This document shows positions 1 to 8,645 of a stretch of 64,000 nt of DNA, piece after piece. The notes beneath the pieces are model-generated. The model did not search any database. It saw only the letters and a program-made list of their open reading frames with translations, and was not told where the DNA came from. Every line of letters begins with the position of its first letter. The stretch's first letter is position 1. The position numbers and the translations under genes are program-made. Source of the stretch: Thermoprotei archaeon (GTDB lineage Archaea; Thermoproteota; Thermoprotei; Gearchaeales; WAQG01); NCBI GenBank assembly GCA_038881895.1, contig JAVZOV010000001.1, forward strand, positions 248,001 to 312,000. The letters run 5' to 3'.

Positions 1-627
1 ATGTATTGATACTTTGAAAGCACCCGCTCCTATTCCAAGCATACCTGCAGCTAATCCTGCAATCATCATAGCAGGCCCGCCTAGATATGCCTTAATAATT
101 TTGTAATTGATTTCTTTCTTTAAGTTTTCATCATAGTACGACCCTTCAAGTTGGAGCCATTTAGAAAATTTATCTTGTATCATGTTCTCGTGGACATTGC
201 TGTGAGTCTTTTTTCTGATGCCGTAAAATGATGTGAGAAGAAAAGCAGCGAAGAAGAAGTAAAGGTATTTACTTGGTATTAGAAGTGTTATGATTGCACC
301 TGTGATTGCACCGCTTACGGTAAATATTTCTAAGTACATTGCAACTTTAATGTTAGTTAACTTCTCCCTTACATATGCTGCTGCGGAACCACTAGAAGTT
401 GCTATGATTGTTATCATGCTGTTTGCTATGGCATATTTAAGAGGAACGCCTAAGAGAGTAAGGACAGGAATTACTATTGCACCACCACCTAATCCTGTTA
501 AAGCACCTAAGAAACCTGCAAACAATGATATTAACATAACAGTTATTACATCTAGCATGAGACTAGAACTACGCGGTAACAAATAAATATTATCATTCTT
601 AAATTTAACCTGTACAGGATTGGACAT
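1..627 (-). CDS. TauE/SafE family sulfite/anion exporter, C-terminus cut by window edge
   Basis: The minus-strand reading frame is open from ATG at 627 to the window start, giving 209 residues without a stop. The first membrane segment holds the glycine-rich signature GFLGALTGLGGGAIVIP, and a second copy, GLAAGMLGIGAGAFKV, lies near the window edge after a charged cytosolic loop. This repeated GxGGG-type motif is characteristic of the TauE/SafE (DUF81) family of membrane exporters for sulfite, sulfonates or other small anions. About 60 to 80 residues should be missing at the C-terminus. The substrate cannot be read from sequence. The gene stands alone, next to a minus-strand peptide-binding protein gene. 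Confidence 0.85.
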   Translation of the reverse strand, partial: MSNPVQVKFKNDNIYLLPRSSSLMLDVITVMLISLFAGFLGALTGLGGGAIVIPVLTLLGVPLKYAIANSMITIIATSSGSAAAYVREKLTNIKVAMYLEIFTVSGAITGAIITLLIPSKYLYFFFAAFLLTSFYGIRKKTHSNVHENMIQDKFSKWLQLEGSYYDENLKKEINYKIIKAYLGGPAMMIAGLAAGMLGIGAGAFKVSIH

Positions 628-725
628 TGTATTGCTTCAACTATATATTCATTACTGGATTAGTCTTGCATCTTGATTTAATGTTTATGATATGATAAAA
701 AAATAAAGATTTTTAGTTGGATTGT

Positions 726-2357
726 TTAACCCCATCTTATTAGCCAGTATCTGAACAGCATATCTGGTCCTAAGATAATTCCGGAAATGCCTTTTTTCGT
801 TACTACGGTAAGTTGTCCTTGAACTAATGGTATAAATGGCACATCAGCGGCAAGCATCTTTTGAACTCTTTGATAAATCTGTGTTCGCTGTGAGATATCT
901 GTTAAGCTTTGTGCCTGCGTGAGGAGTTGGTTTACTGTAGCATTGCTATAGTGAGACCCAGTCCATGTGTTGGCTTCACTGTGTAGGAATGGTGTTAAGT
1001 AATCATCTGGATCTAAATAATCTGGATACCAACCGAAGAGGCTCATCATCATTGTTCCGTTCGATGCTTGCCTTACATAAGTACTCCATTCTGCGCTCTT
1101 TATATTAACTGAGATCATTCCAGTGTTCTCCCATTGCTCTTTTAATACTTGAGCTAGACCTGCTTCAGTTGATCCGTAGTGTGATGGAGTATACCACAAA
1201 TCAACGCTTAACTTATTGTAGGTCGAGTATCCAGCTTGTGTAAGTAGTTGTTCTGCGTATGTTATATTACCATCTCCATATTGTTTGAACACTGGAGTGT
1301 AGCTCCACATGCCTATTGGAACTAAGCTATAAAGTGGTGTTACAATACCTGTGTAAACTCTCTGCGCTAAGTCTGTTCTGTTAATTGCTGCAGCTAATGC
1401 TCGCCTAACCAATACATTATTGACGGGGGATGTTTGTGTGTTAAATATTATGTATCTGATGAAAGCGCCTGGGACTTGGATTACGTTAAAGTTAGTGTTA
1501 GATTTCAAGTTCATTATATCTATCGGGTTTAATGTTCTCCATGCAATGTCAATTTCACCGCTTTCCAGGGCAGCTCTTAAAGAGGTTGCATCTTTATAGA
1601 ACCTGATTATCACTTTACTGATATAGGCTGTACCGTTATAGAAGTAAGGGTTAGCTTCGAGGTCGAGTTCTTGGTCCCTTACCCATTTTGTAATTCTGTA
1701 AGCTCCTGCTCCGCCAGCAGTTTGGTCAGGATCGACTGCGTTTGGGTTATATTTTGGACTTACTGCAAAATATGGAGGTGTGGCTAATAATGCTAAGAAA
1801 TAGGAGACTGGCTGTTTAAGGTTAAAGACAACAGTCTTAGGATCTGGAGCAGTTACATTATTTACAAAACTAGTAATGAGCCACACAGGACCTTCAGGAG
1901 CGTTAATCTTTATAACTCTGTTTATTGATCTGACAAAATCTTGTGCTGTGAGGGGTGATCCATCGGAGAACTTTAAATTATCTCGAAGTGTGAATACATA
2001 AGTTAATCCATTATTCTGTATTGTATAACCTGAAGCTAACGCTAATTGAATGTCAGCTGTTCCAGGCCTATATGTTACAAGACCAGCCATTATATTATTC
2101 AATACTTCCCATGTATAAAAGTCATAAGCGCTTGCTGGATCAATATCTGTCACCTTATCAGTAACACCAATTACTAGAGGCTTGGGGGGTGTTGTTGTCG
2201 TGGTTGTCGTAGTTGTTGTGGTTGCAGGTGTGGTTGTTGTAGTTGTCGTAGGGGCGCCTCCATAAAATAACATGTATGTGGCTCCTATAATAATAATGAT
2301 AATTACGACAATTATTCCTATTGTTGCGCTTCTAGAAATTGCTTTTTTCCATGACAT
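726..2357 (-). CDS. ABC transporter substrate-binding protein, family 5 (DppA/OppA-like)
   Basis: 543 residues. One N-terminal membrane segment (about 12-33) is followed by a threonine-only linker (about 36-58), typical of archaeal surface-anchored binding proteins, in which the linker is probably O-glycosylated. The rest is the SBP_bac_5 fold: DPASAYDFYTWEVLNNIMAGLV near the start, DGSPLTAQDFVRSINR, and a C-terminal Y.RVQKMLAADVPFIPL segment. It should capture oligopeptides (or sometimes oligosaccharides) outside the cell for a permease. No permease is adjacent; the matching dppBCDF operon lies about 4.3 kb away on the same strand, so pairing is an inference. The simple-sequence stretch at about 2185-2255 is the linker, not an independent repeat. 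Confidence 0.9.
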   Translation of the reverse strand: MSWKKAISRSATIGIIVVIIIIIIGATYMLFYGGAPTTTTTTTPATTTTTTTTTTTPPKPLVIGVTDKVTDIDPASAYDFYTWEVLNNIMAGLVTYRPGTADIQLALASGYTIQNNGLTYVFTLRDNLKFSDGSPLTAQDFVRSINRVIKINAPEGPVWLITSFVNNVTAPDPKTVVFNLKQPVSYFLALLATPPYFAVSPKYNPNAVDPDQTAGGAGAYRITKWVRDQELDLEANPYFYNGTAYISKVIIRFYKDATSLRAALESGEIDIAWRTLNPIDIMNLKSNTNFNVIQVPGAFIRYIIFNTQTSPVNNVLVRRALAAAINRTDLAQRVYTGIVTPLYSLVPIGMWSYTPVFKQYGDGNITYAEQLLTQAGYSTYNKLSVDLWYTPSHYGSTEAGLAQVLKEQWENTGMISVNIKSAEWSTYVRQASNGTMMMSLFGWYPDYLDPDDYLTPFLHSEANTWTGSHYSNATVNQLLTQAQSLTDISQRTQIYQRVQKMLAADVPFIPLVQGQLTVVTKKGISGIILGPDMLFRYWLIRWG

Positions 2358-2931
2358 GTTTCCTCAAAGCTTACAGTATAAGACAAAACTTATAAACTTT
2401 TTTAAAACAATGTTACATTTATTACTTTATAAGTTACAGATTTTGCAGTTCTATCAATCTTTAAGCTTTAAATGCTCTTATGGCTTTTTGTTTTGTTAGA
2501 GAGCGTTCTGCATTTTTCCATTTTGTCAAATAATCTTGAAAATCTCACATTTTCATTAATCGAATGTTTTCTAGTTAATTCGCAGTTCTTCCATCAAAAA
2601 TTTATTCTTACAGTAATTTAAATCAATGACAAAATTATTGGTGATATACAATCACGCACGATGACTGTTTGAACAACTAAAAGTGTGTAATGTTAAGGAT
2701 TATGAGATTCTAATTTTTTAATAATAATTATTGGACCAAAATTAAAGGATTTGACTGAATATTTAGAAAATAAAAATCATGTTTTACGGATGCGAAAGCA
2801 GGGATATGAACAGAGGTTTTGGGTTGTGAATGAACATGTGTATTTCTTGGGCTTCTCAGAGTTGTCTCTCTCACAAGCACATACACCCTTCTCAATCAAG
2901 ATAAACTCGATCCATACCCTCTAGCTGTTTC
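2358..2931. other. Intergenic region, no gene recognised
   Basis: 574 AT-rich bases between two minus-strand genes. It must hold the promoter of the peptide-binding protein at its left end: A/T-rich TTTATAAG-like sequence lies near 2388-2400 on the minus-strand reading. Short translations in the right part (2760-2930) carry a few cysteines but match nothing I recognise. I see no RNA gene or clear repeat. Confidence 0.5.
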
Positions 2932-3822
2932 TTAAGAGTCATTCATTTTATTCGGATTGGTATAAACGTCTGTGGTTTTTGTGGTAGTTATTGTTGGTGT
3001 GCCCCATGTTACTGGGTTGTATCTCCAGTAAATGGTGTTGTTGTCGCTACTTATTGATATATAATTAGGAACTTGTATGGAACCTATTACAAAGAGCGGA
3101 TGTTTTGTCCAATCCCATCCATCATAAAAGTACCATCCACCTACAACTCTCTTATTGTTTAGGAATAAGGCGTAGAGTGTTATGTTTCCCATGCTCATGA
3201 AGATGTGCTCATTTTTGGTATATGATTCTAGTGCTATTACCTCCTGCTCACCATCCATAAAGGCTTGACTATTATCATTGATTAAGAGACCAATGTAACT
3301 TACGTTCGTAGTAATGTCGTGTATTTTATATGACCAGATATATTTGTTTTGGTGTAAAGATAAGTATATAGAAATAATGATCAGGTCATTATTATTCATG
3401 GATGGTGGACCACGTTCTGTTATCCACGTGTAGTTTGCTCCTGAAGAAATATTTGTAACTATCATTGCATATGTTAGCCATGTAGTACGGTTCGGTTCTA
3501 TACCTATGGCCACTTGAAGGATTGTTTTTGATTGTGTCATTGCAGATAATACTATGTAAATTACTCCGTCGGTCTCAATTATTTGAGGTAATTTAATTAT
3601 GGCTGTAATATTTTTTACTTCTGACCACCTAACAATTGTGCCATCTTCTAATTTAGCTCCATTTGGAATTACTACACCCAAAGCCCATGAACCTTTTAGA
3701 TAAAATTCCCAATCAGAATTTGTATTGTTCAATACGTACATCGTGTATGCTAGGAGTATTATAGATAATATTACTATAAACAAAAATTTAAGTATGAATT
3801 CGTTTGTTTTCATGAATTCCAA
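2932..3822 (-). CDS. Secreted/membrane-anchored protein of unknown function
   Basis: 296 residues. A short charged N-terminus precedes one strong hydrophobic helix (about residues 8-30), consistent with an uncleaved signal anchor. The rest is hydrophilic, rich in Asn, Thr and Tyr with many N-x-S/T sites, as in an extracellular domain, and it ends in a Thr/Pro/Asn tail. I recognise no family. The start overlaps the end of the upstream membrane protein gene by 35 bases, so the two are probably co-transcribed; a second in-frame ATG three codons later is equally possible. It may be the exported partner of the two membrane proteins encoded just upstream. Confidence 0.6.
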   Translation of the reverse strand: MEFMKTNEFILKFLFIVILSIILLAYTMYVLNNTNSDWEFYLKGSWALGVVIPNGAKLEDGTIVRWSEVKNITAIIKLPQIIETDGVIYIVLSAMTQSKTILQVAIGIEPNRTTWLTYAMIVTNISSGANYTWITERGPPSMNNNDLIIISIYLSLHQNKYIWSYKIHDITTNVSYIGLLINDNSQAFMDGEQEVIALESYTKNEHIFMSMGNITLYALFLNNKRVVGGWYFYDGWDWTKHPLFVIGSIQVPNYISISSDNNTIYWRYNPVTWGTPTITTTKTTDVYTNPNKMNDS

Positions 3823-4315
3823 CCATTAAAAATCCGATCATTAATATAAGTGCACCAATAATTGCTATTAATGAGAATATTTGTATCGGAGTCACAAGTG
3901 GTTCGAGTATTGACGCAGTTACGGACGTAGGTTCATGTAAAATTGTAGATGAATAACCCCCCAGCGATCCAGCTATTCCTAAACCTAATGTAGAACCTAA
4001 GGTTCCAACATAGAGCATTACAATTCCGATGCTTAAAAGAAAGTTCATGATCCTTGTTGGTTGGTTTATATTTAACGTAATAACTGCAAGTCCTATGAAA
4101 CCTAGACATCCAATAGCTATAAAAAGTATATACCCAATGATAAGCCAGACACCAGGTCCTCCACCTACTAAAATTCTTTGTAAAGTTTGAGATAAATTAA
4201 TCGGTAATATGAAAAGTAAAGTCCAAAAAACAGCTATTATTGAGTTAATAATAGCTAACGTTGTAAACCTTTTGTATAACAAAGAATTCACATTTTTGTT
4301 AACTGAATTGCTCAT
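3788..4315 (-). CDS. Membrane protein, five predicted helices, paralogue of the upstream gene
   Basis: 175 residues with about five transmembrane segments. It aligns end to end with the neighbouring 175-residue protein encoded at 4356-4883: both begin with an (I/N)SI(I)NG-like helix containing W-T-L, then R(I/V)L(V)GG.(P/A)G.WL..GY, then a final helix ahead of a basic tail. The pair therefore arose by tandem duplication. The loops facing outside differ (this copy has EPTSVTASILEPLVTP where the other has VHELVLAPYPYMIEP). No named family is recognised. It resembles a small electron-transport or chaperone membrane subunit only in topology, so I assign no function. Confidence 0.6.
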   Translation of the reverse strand: MSNSVNKNVNSLLYKRFTTLAIINSIIAVFWTLLFILPINLSQTLQRILVGGGPGVWLIIGYILFIAIGCLGFIGLAVITLNINQPTRIMNFLLSIGIVMLYVGTLGSTLGLGIAGSLGGYSSTILHEPTSVTASILEPLVTPIQIFSLIAIIGALILMIGFLMVGIHENKRIHT

Positions 4316-4355
4316 TCAAATCACGTAAAAATAATAAAAAAAGTTAAATAAATTT

Positions 4356-4883
4356 TTATTTAGTTTTTCCTTTCCAATTGATTACGTATGCTAGTCCTCC
4401 CAGTAAGGCTCCGGCAGCTACCATTAATATGAAGGGTTCTATCATGTATGGGTATGGCGCTAGCACAAGTTCATGAACTTGTGCAATAGTTAAACCGCCA
4501 CCGCCAACTGCTGTAGGTAAGAGCGCTGCGCCTCCTTGGTATCCAGCTATCATCATAAGCCATGTTGCTCCGATAACACCGATGTTCCCTAAAATCAAAT
4601 GAAGCCATGCGAATATGCTAGTAATTCCTGAAAACGGTTTATTGAGAATAACTTCTATGTAATAGTAGAATAATGCAGTAATCGCTGTTGCTAAAACCCC
4701 TACAACTATGTAACTAATGTAACCAACAAATAACCATGTACCAGCGCTGCCGCCTGCAATAACCCTACTAGGTGATGGTGTTGGTTGTACTGGTCCAAAG
4801 AAGTATAAGGTCCAAATTGTTGCGAACAGTCCATTAATTATGGATGCCCATATCCATCTATTAGCCCATTTACTTTCTGTCAT
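4356..4883 (-). CDS. Membrane protein, five predicted helices, tandem paralogue
   Basis: 175 residues, about five transmembrane helices, with histidines in helix 3 (AWLHLILGNIGVIG) and in an outer loop (AQVHELVLAPYPYM) and a lysine-rich C-terminus (INWKGKTK). The H..L.N.G..G pattern is reminiscent of helices of haem-copper oxidase-type proteins, but the protein is far too short and lacks the remaining haem ligands, so this is only a hint. It is the first gene of a three-gene minus-strand group (4883 to 2932) with its paralogue and a secreted protein. The group is unrecognised. Confidence 0.6.
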   Translation of the reverse strand: MTESKWANRWIWASIINGLFATIWTLYFFGPVQPTPSPSRVIAGGSAGTWLFVGYISYIVVGVLATAITALFYYYIEVILNKPFSGITSIFAWLHLILGNIGVIGATWLMMIAGYQGGAALLPTAVGGGGLTIAQVHELVLAPYPYMIEPFILMVAAGALLGGLAYVINWKGKTK

Positions 4884-5189
4884 TTTATTATCACCACTAA
4901 TATAGATAAAATTTGTTGAATATAAACTTTTCTAAGATTTTTAAGTTATATATTAATTTAAATTACATGATTTATATACAAATCTCTGTGATCTAAAATA
5001 TAAAGCTATTTTACTATCGATTTTTGAGTTTTTGTACAAAGACCTGAGATCTAACTAAGTTTTGTGGAATATTTTTGAGACATGTCTAATTCTTAGTTAA
5101 GATAAAAATAAAATTTGTTTTGAGATAGTTATGATTTAGATTATCATAAAACACAAAGATTTATATTCATCGTTGTATAGCTGTTTATT
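4884..5189. promoter_or_regulatory. Divergent promoter region
   Basis: 306 bases between the minus-strand membrane gene cluster and the plus-strand rubrerythrin gene. A TATA-like TTTATA at about 5160-5165 is placed some 30 bases before the rubrerythrin start, giving a leaderless or near-leaderless transcript. A/T-rich elements near 4900-4930 could serve the minus-strand cluster. A divergent region of this size in front of an oxidative-stress gene is a plausible place for a redox-responsive operator, but no palindromic operator was identified. Confidence 0.5.
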
Positions 5190-5666
5190 GTGAGACTTAT
5201 GGTTGAGAAGTCACTTAAGAATAGCAAAACTTATGAAAATCTTAAAGCAGGTTTTCAGGGAGAATCAATGGCTAATAGGAGATACCTTTACTATGCTAGG
5301 CTTGCAGAAAATTTGGGTCTAAAGGATATTGCTGAAGTTTTTAAGAAGACAGCTGATGCTGAAACTGGTCATGCTTTTGGTCACATGAATTTTCTTAAAT
5401 CCGATCCAGTAGTTGGTACAGATATTAATACTATTGAGGACGCGTTGAGGGCTGCTATACAGGGTGAAACTTATGAGTGGACTCAGATGTATCCAGGTTT
5501 TGCGAAGGTTGCTAGGGATGAGGGGTTCGATGATATTTCTGAATGGTTCGAGACACTGGCTAAGGTTGAACGATATCATTCCCGACGATTCGATGAGGCT
5601 TTAGAAGAATTACAGAAATCGAAGGGTGTTAAGACTGAGATAGAAGATGAAGTGTTGGTTCATTAA
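5190..5666 (+). CDS. Rubrerythrin (ferritin-like diiron peroxidase), short form
   Basis: 158 residues from a GTG, or 155 from ATG at 5199, the likelier start. It forms the four-helix diiron bundle of rubrerythrin. Helix motifs are visible: GFQGESMANRRYLYYA, then the first ExxH in TADAETGHAFGH, then GETYEWTQMYPGF, and the second ExxH in AKVERYHSRRF. It reduces hydrogen peroxide in the cytosol of anaerobes. The C-terminal rubredoxin (CxxC) domain of classical rubrerythrins is absent, so electrons must come from a separate carrier. The next gene, 12 bases on, is DUF3501, a partner often found beside this rubrerythrin type. Confidence 0.93.
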   Translation: MRLMVEKSLKNSKTYENLKAGFQGESMANRRYLYYARLAENLGLKDIAEVFKKTADAETGHAFGHMNFLKSDPVVGTDINTIEDALRAAIQGETYEWTQMYPGFAKVARDEGFDDISEWFETLAKVERYHSRRFDEALEELQKSKGVKTEIEDEVLVH

Positions 5667-5678
5667 CTGGTGTAACTG

Positions 5679-6254
5679 ATGAATATCTACAGTGTTGATG
5701 AGTTTCTTACTCCTGAAAAATATGAAAAAGTAAGAATCAAGAGAATAAAAGATATCGCTGAATTAAAAAAATCAAGACGAATTGATTATGGAGAACGTCT
5801 CAGTTTTTTGTTCGAGAATAGAGAAACAGTAAAGCATCAGATTCAAGAAACGATTTATTTAGATTATCTTCAACGTCCTGAGGATATTATGAAGGTAATT
5901 AATACTTATGAACCAATAGTTCCTAATTCTAATGAAATAAGCTTAACTGTTTTCATAAATATTTATAATGAAGAAGAAATGAGGACCTTACTACCCAAAT
6001 TCAAGGGAATAGAGAATTCTATAGGTTTGAAGGTAGATGAGAAGAAGATAAACGGTGAACCTATATATCCTGAAAAAAGTAAAGAAACTACAAGAAGCAT
6101 TCATTATTTAAAATTTAAGTTTAATCCAAGTGATCTAAATATTATAAAAAGTGCGAAGAGAATGAGTATTATCATAGAGCATCCAGAAATGCACAGTGAG
6201 ATTGAAATCCCTCAAAAAGTTTTATTATCTGTGATTAGGGATCTTAATCTATAA
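5679..6254 (+). CDS. DUF3501 family protein
   Basis: 191 residues, ATG start 12 bases after rubrerythrin, evidently the same operon. The N-terminal third carries the family pattern: YEKVRIKRIKDIAELKKSRR, GERLSFLFENRETVKHQIQE. The function is not established. DUF3501 genes commonly sit beside short rubrerythrins and, in bacteria, beside Fe-S oxidoreductases, which supports a role in peroxide protection or electron delivery, but this is inference from context. No cysteine motif or membrane segment is present, so if it takes part in electron transfer it is not through its own Fe-S cluster. Confidence 0.8.
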   Translation: MNIYSVDEFLTPEKYEKVRIKRIKDIAELKKSRRIDYGERLSFLFENRETVKHQIQETIYLDYLQRPEDIMKVINTYEPIVPNSNEISLTVFINIYNEEEMRTLLPKFKGIENSIGLKVDEKKINGEPIYPEKSKETTRSIHYLKFKFNPSDLNIIKSAKRMSIIIEHPEMHSEIEIPQKVLLSVIRDLNL

Positions 6255-6384
6255 TTCTATTTTTATTATCATTCATTAATGGTAATAAATTTCAAAATAA
6301 TTGTATATGCTAACAATTTGTACTTTGTATATATATTGTGTTATCTTTGTTCTTAGTTATTGGTTAGACCATATGTAATTGGTA

Positions 6385-6562
6385 TTACTCCCTGTTGAAG
6401 TAGGAGATTCTTTGTTTCTCTGCTTAAGGTTTTCATTGTACCGAGTCCGAGCTGTATCAATCTAGTCCATGGCCTGCGTGAGAGTGACTTGCTTAAAATA
6501 TGGACAGCATTTATTTAAGCTTCTCAACAATTCATCCCACGGTTTAAACCGTAGACTTTCTT
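6385..6562 (-). mobile_element. Decayed IS200/IS605-like element, tnpB-less ends (copy A)
   Basis: Read on the minus strand, a terminal hairpin (ACGGTTT/AAACCGT at 6539-6552, followed by GGGATGAA) is linked by a short stretch to a sequence matching the 3' end of tnpB and the right end of the element (6385-6445, ARTRYNE-like peptide then an imperfect CTCC/GGAG stem). Copies B and C, at about 33.1 and 42.1 kb, share this arrangement. Nearly all of tnpB, and all of tnpA, are missing. The right-end segment is the part from which omega RNAs are normally made. Decay is clear from stops in the peptide frame. Confidence 0.6.
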
Positions 6563-6626
6563 ACAAAGCTCATGTAATTATATTTAAGCTCATTGATAAT
6601 TCATGGTTAAAACCGTATGCTTTTCT
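6512..6626. repeat. Imperfect tandem copy of a terminal hairpin
   Basis: Two related units of about 48 bases lie 69 bases apart (6512-6561 and 6581-6626). Both read TATTTAAGCT, then ATTCAT, then a GGTTTAAACC or GGTTAAAACC core, then GTA(G/T)(A/G)C and a TTTCT tail. The first has the complete palindromic stem ACGGTTTAAACCGT. They look like two generations of the same insertion-element end. Confidence 0.5.
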
Positions 6627-6685
6627 GCTGAATTTATGATGAAGTTATTAAGATTGATAGAATATTGAAAGAATTACTAAAATAA

Positions 6686-7684
6686 TTATGGTGAATATTG
6701 TTGCATTATTTCTAATGAATAATGGCAAGCAGAGAAATGGTTTTCATTAACTTTTATGAGTGGTGGTTCTTCTTTTTTGCATTTGCCGGTTGCGAAGGGG
6801 CATCTAGGGTGAAATCTACAGCCGCTAGGTGGATTTTTTGGGTCTGCTATTTCACCTGTTATTGTTAACTTCTTTATACGTTTTCTCAGTGATGGTATTG
6901 ATGATAATAATCCAATAGTGTATGGGTGTGCCGGCTTGCTTATTATTTCTTTAGTTGGTCCAATTTCCATAATTTTTCCTAGGTACATTACTGCTGTGCG
7001 TTCTGCTATTATTGAGGCAATTCCGAGGTCGTGTGTGATTAGTAATAGTGATGTCTTGTATTCTTTCTTAAAGCTGATTAATAATTCAAGGATTGATATT
7101 CTTAATGATACATCTATCATCGATACTGGTTCGTCTGCAACTACAAATTTTGGTTTTAGTATCATGGCTCGTGCAATCGCAACTCTTTGTCTCTGTCCTC
7201 CACTCAATTGATGCGGATATTTTACATAAAAAACTTCTGGAGGTATAAGACCAACCCGTTTTAGCATGCTCATTGTAGTTTGTTTTGCTTCGCTCCATTT
7301 GCTTAAACCATGTTCGATTAAAGGTTCTGCAATTATATCACCTATTTTCATTCTAGGATTAAGTGATGCATAAGGATCTTGAAATATGATTTGCAGGTCC
7401 TTTCTAAGTTCCCTTATTTTTCCTCCTTTAATGAAAGTTATGTCATTATTATTGAAGAAGATTTTACCTTTCGTTGGTTCGATTAATCTAATCACTAGTC
7501 TACCTGTAGTAGTTTTTCCGCAGCCAGATTCACCTACGAGGGCTAGTATTTCACTTGTGTTAACTGAAAAGTTTATTCCATCGACGGCTTTTACGAAGAC
7601 GTTTTGTCTGCGCAATTTCTCTATGAGTGTTTGTTCGACTGGAAAGTATTTTGTTAAGTTTTCAACCTTTATTACTTCACTCAT
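6686..7684 (-). CDS. dppF: Peptide ABC transporter ATPase (DppF/OppF-like)
   Basis: 332 residues. Walker A GESGCGKTT (51-59), signature LSGGQRQR, Walker B FVVADEP and the H-loop LLITHD are all intact. The C-terminal oligopeptide-transporter domain with its cysteine cluster CRFHPRCPFATGKC is present. It energises import of peptides by the DppBC channel together with DppD. Last gene of the minus-strand dppBCDF operon; its start overlaps the end of dppD by 8 bases, indicating translational coupling. The operon's periplasmic-type binding protein is not adjacent; the one at 726-2357 is the best candidate. Confidence 0.93.
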   Translation of the reverse strand: MSEVIKVENLTKYFPVEQTLIEKLRRQNVFVKAVDGINFSVNTSEILALVGESGCGKTTTGRLVIRLIEPTKGKIFFNNNDITFIKGGKIRELRKDLQIIFQDPYASLNPRMKIGDIIAEPLIEHGLSKWSEAKQTTMSMLKRVGLIPPEVFYVKYPHQLSGGQRQRVAIARAMILKPKFVVADEPVSMIDVSLRISILELLISFKKEYKTSLLLITHDLGIASIIAERTAVMYLGKIMEIGPTKEIISKPAHPYTIGLLSSIPSLRKRIKKLTITGEIADPKNPPSGCRFHPRCPFATGKCKKEEPPLIKVNENHFSACHYSLEIMQQYSP

Positions 7685-8642
7685 GTTGTTTTCCTCCTGA
7701 ATAAAGCCAGCATGCTACTTCTCTTCCATCAACATTAATTTTAGGAGGACTTTTCTCTTTGCATAAAGGCATAACGTATGGGCACCTTGGATGGAATCTG
7801 CAACCACTGGGTGGTACTATAAGGTCTGGAGGGTTTCCTGGTATTGATTTTACTTCTTTTTCGCTCCATAAATCCGGTACCGAGGATAATAATCCGGAAG
7901 TGTATGGATGTAGTGGTTCGTTTGTTATCTTTTTAGTCTCTCCTAACTCAACAACTTCACCTGCATACATAATAGCTATTTTGTTACTTCTCTCTGCTGC
8001 TAATGCAATATCGTGTGTTATTAACATTATTGACATACCTTTGTTTATGAGGCTTTGCATGAGATCCATGATAAGGTCTTGTACGATAACATCTAATGCA
8101 GTAGTTGGTTCATCCGCAATTAACAATACTGGGTTTAATGCTATTGCAATAGCTATTGCGGCTCTTTGTCTCTGTCCTCCACTCAATTGATGCGGATAAT
8201 ATTTATATCTATCAGGAGGCATCCCTACTTCCTCAAGAAGTTTCATAGCTTTTTCTTTAGCATCATCTTTATTAGTTATACCATGTTCAACAAATACTTC
8301 AGTGATTTGATCACCAATACGGACAAGAGGATCCAATGATGTGAAAGGATCTTGAAAAACAAAACCTATTTTTCTTCCCCTTACTTTGCGTATTTTTTCC
8401 TCATTCATTTTTGTTAAATTCTCGTTTTCTAAAATGATGTCACCATCTACTATTTTACCTGGTGGTCGTAAGAGTCTAGGAATAGCGTGTGCAAGTGTAC
8501 TTTTTCCACATCCAGATTCACCGACAATACTCATGAATTCATTTCTGTTTAACGCTAGTGAGATTCCATCTACGGCCTTGACTATGCCTCTTAGTGTATA
8601 ATAATATGCTCTTAGGTTATTGATTTTAAGTAATTCTGGCAT
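7677..8642 (-). CDS. dppD: Peptide ABC transporter ATPase (DppD/OppD-like)
   Basis: 321 residues. Walker A GESGCGKST (41-49), signature LSGGQRQR, Walker B LLIADEPTTALD and H-loop MLITHD are present, with the C-terminal domain CRFHPRCPYVMPLC typical of di/oligopeptide importer ATPases. It forms the heterodimeric motor with DppF. It starts 3 bases after dppC. Distinguished from DppF by the TTALD Walker B extension and by gene order B-C-D-F. Confidence 0.93.
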   Translation of the reverse strand: MPELLKINNLRAYYYTLRGIVKAVDGISLALNRNEFMSIVGESGCGKSTLAHAIPRLLRPPGKIVDGDIILENENLTKMNEEKIRKVRGRKIGFVFQDPFTSLDPLVRIGDQITEVFVEHGITNKDDAKEKAMKLLEEVGMPPDRYKYYPHQLSGGQRQRAAIAIAIALNPVLLIADEPTTALDVIVQDLIMDLMQSLINKGMSIMLITHDIALAAERSNKIAIMYAGEVVELGETKKITNEPLHPYTSGLLSSVPDLWSEKEVKSIPGNPPDLIVPPSGCRFHPRCPYVMPLCKEKSPPKINVDGREVACWLYSGGKQHE

Positions 8643-8645
8643 GTG

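Noticed and set aside
290-586. Plus-strand open frame of 98 codons inside the first gene
   Set aside because: It is the antisense shadow of the TauE/SafE gene, which has clear family motifs and runs through the whole stretch on the minus strand.
2185-2255. Simple GTT/GTA-type repeat
   Set aside because: It encodes the threonine linker of the peptide-binding protein and is in frame with it.
2760-2931. Minus-strand translation with several cysteines
   Set aside because: It is broken by stops in every frame and no family pattern is visible; no repeat copy elsewhere in the window.
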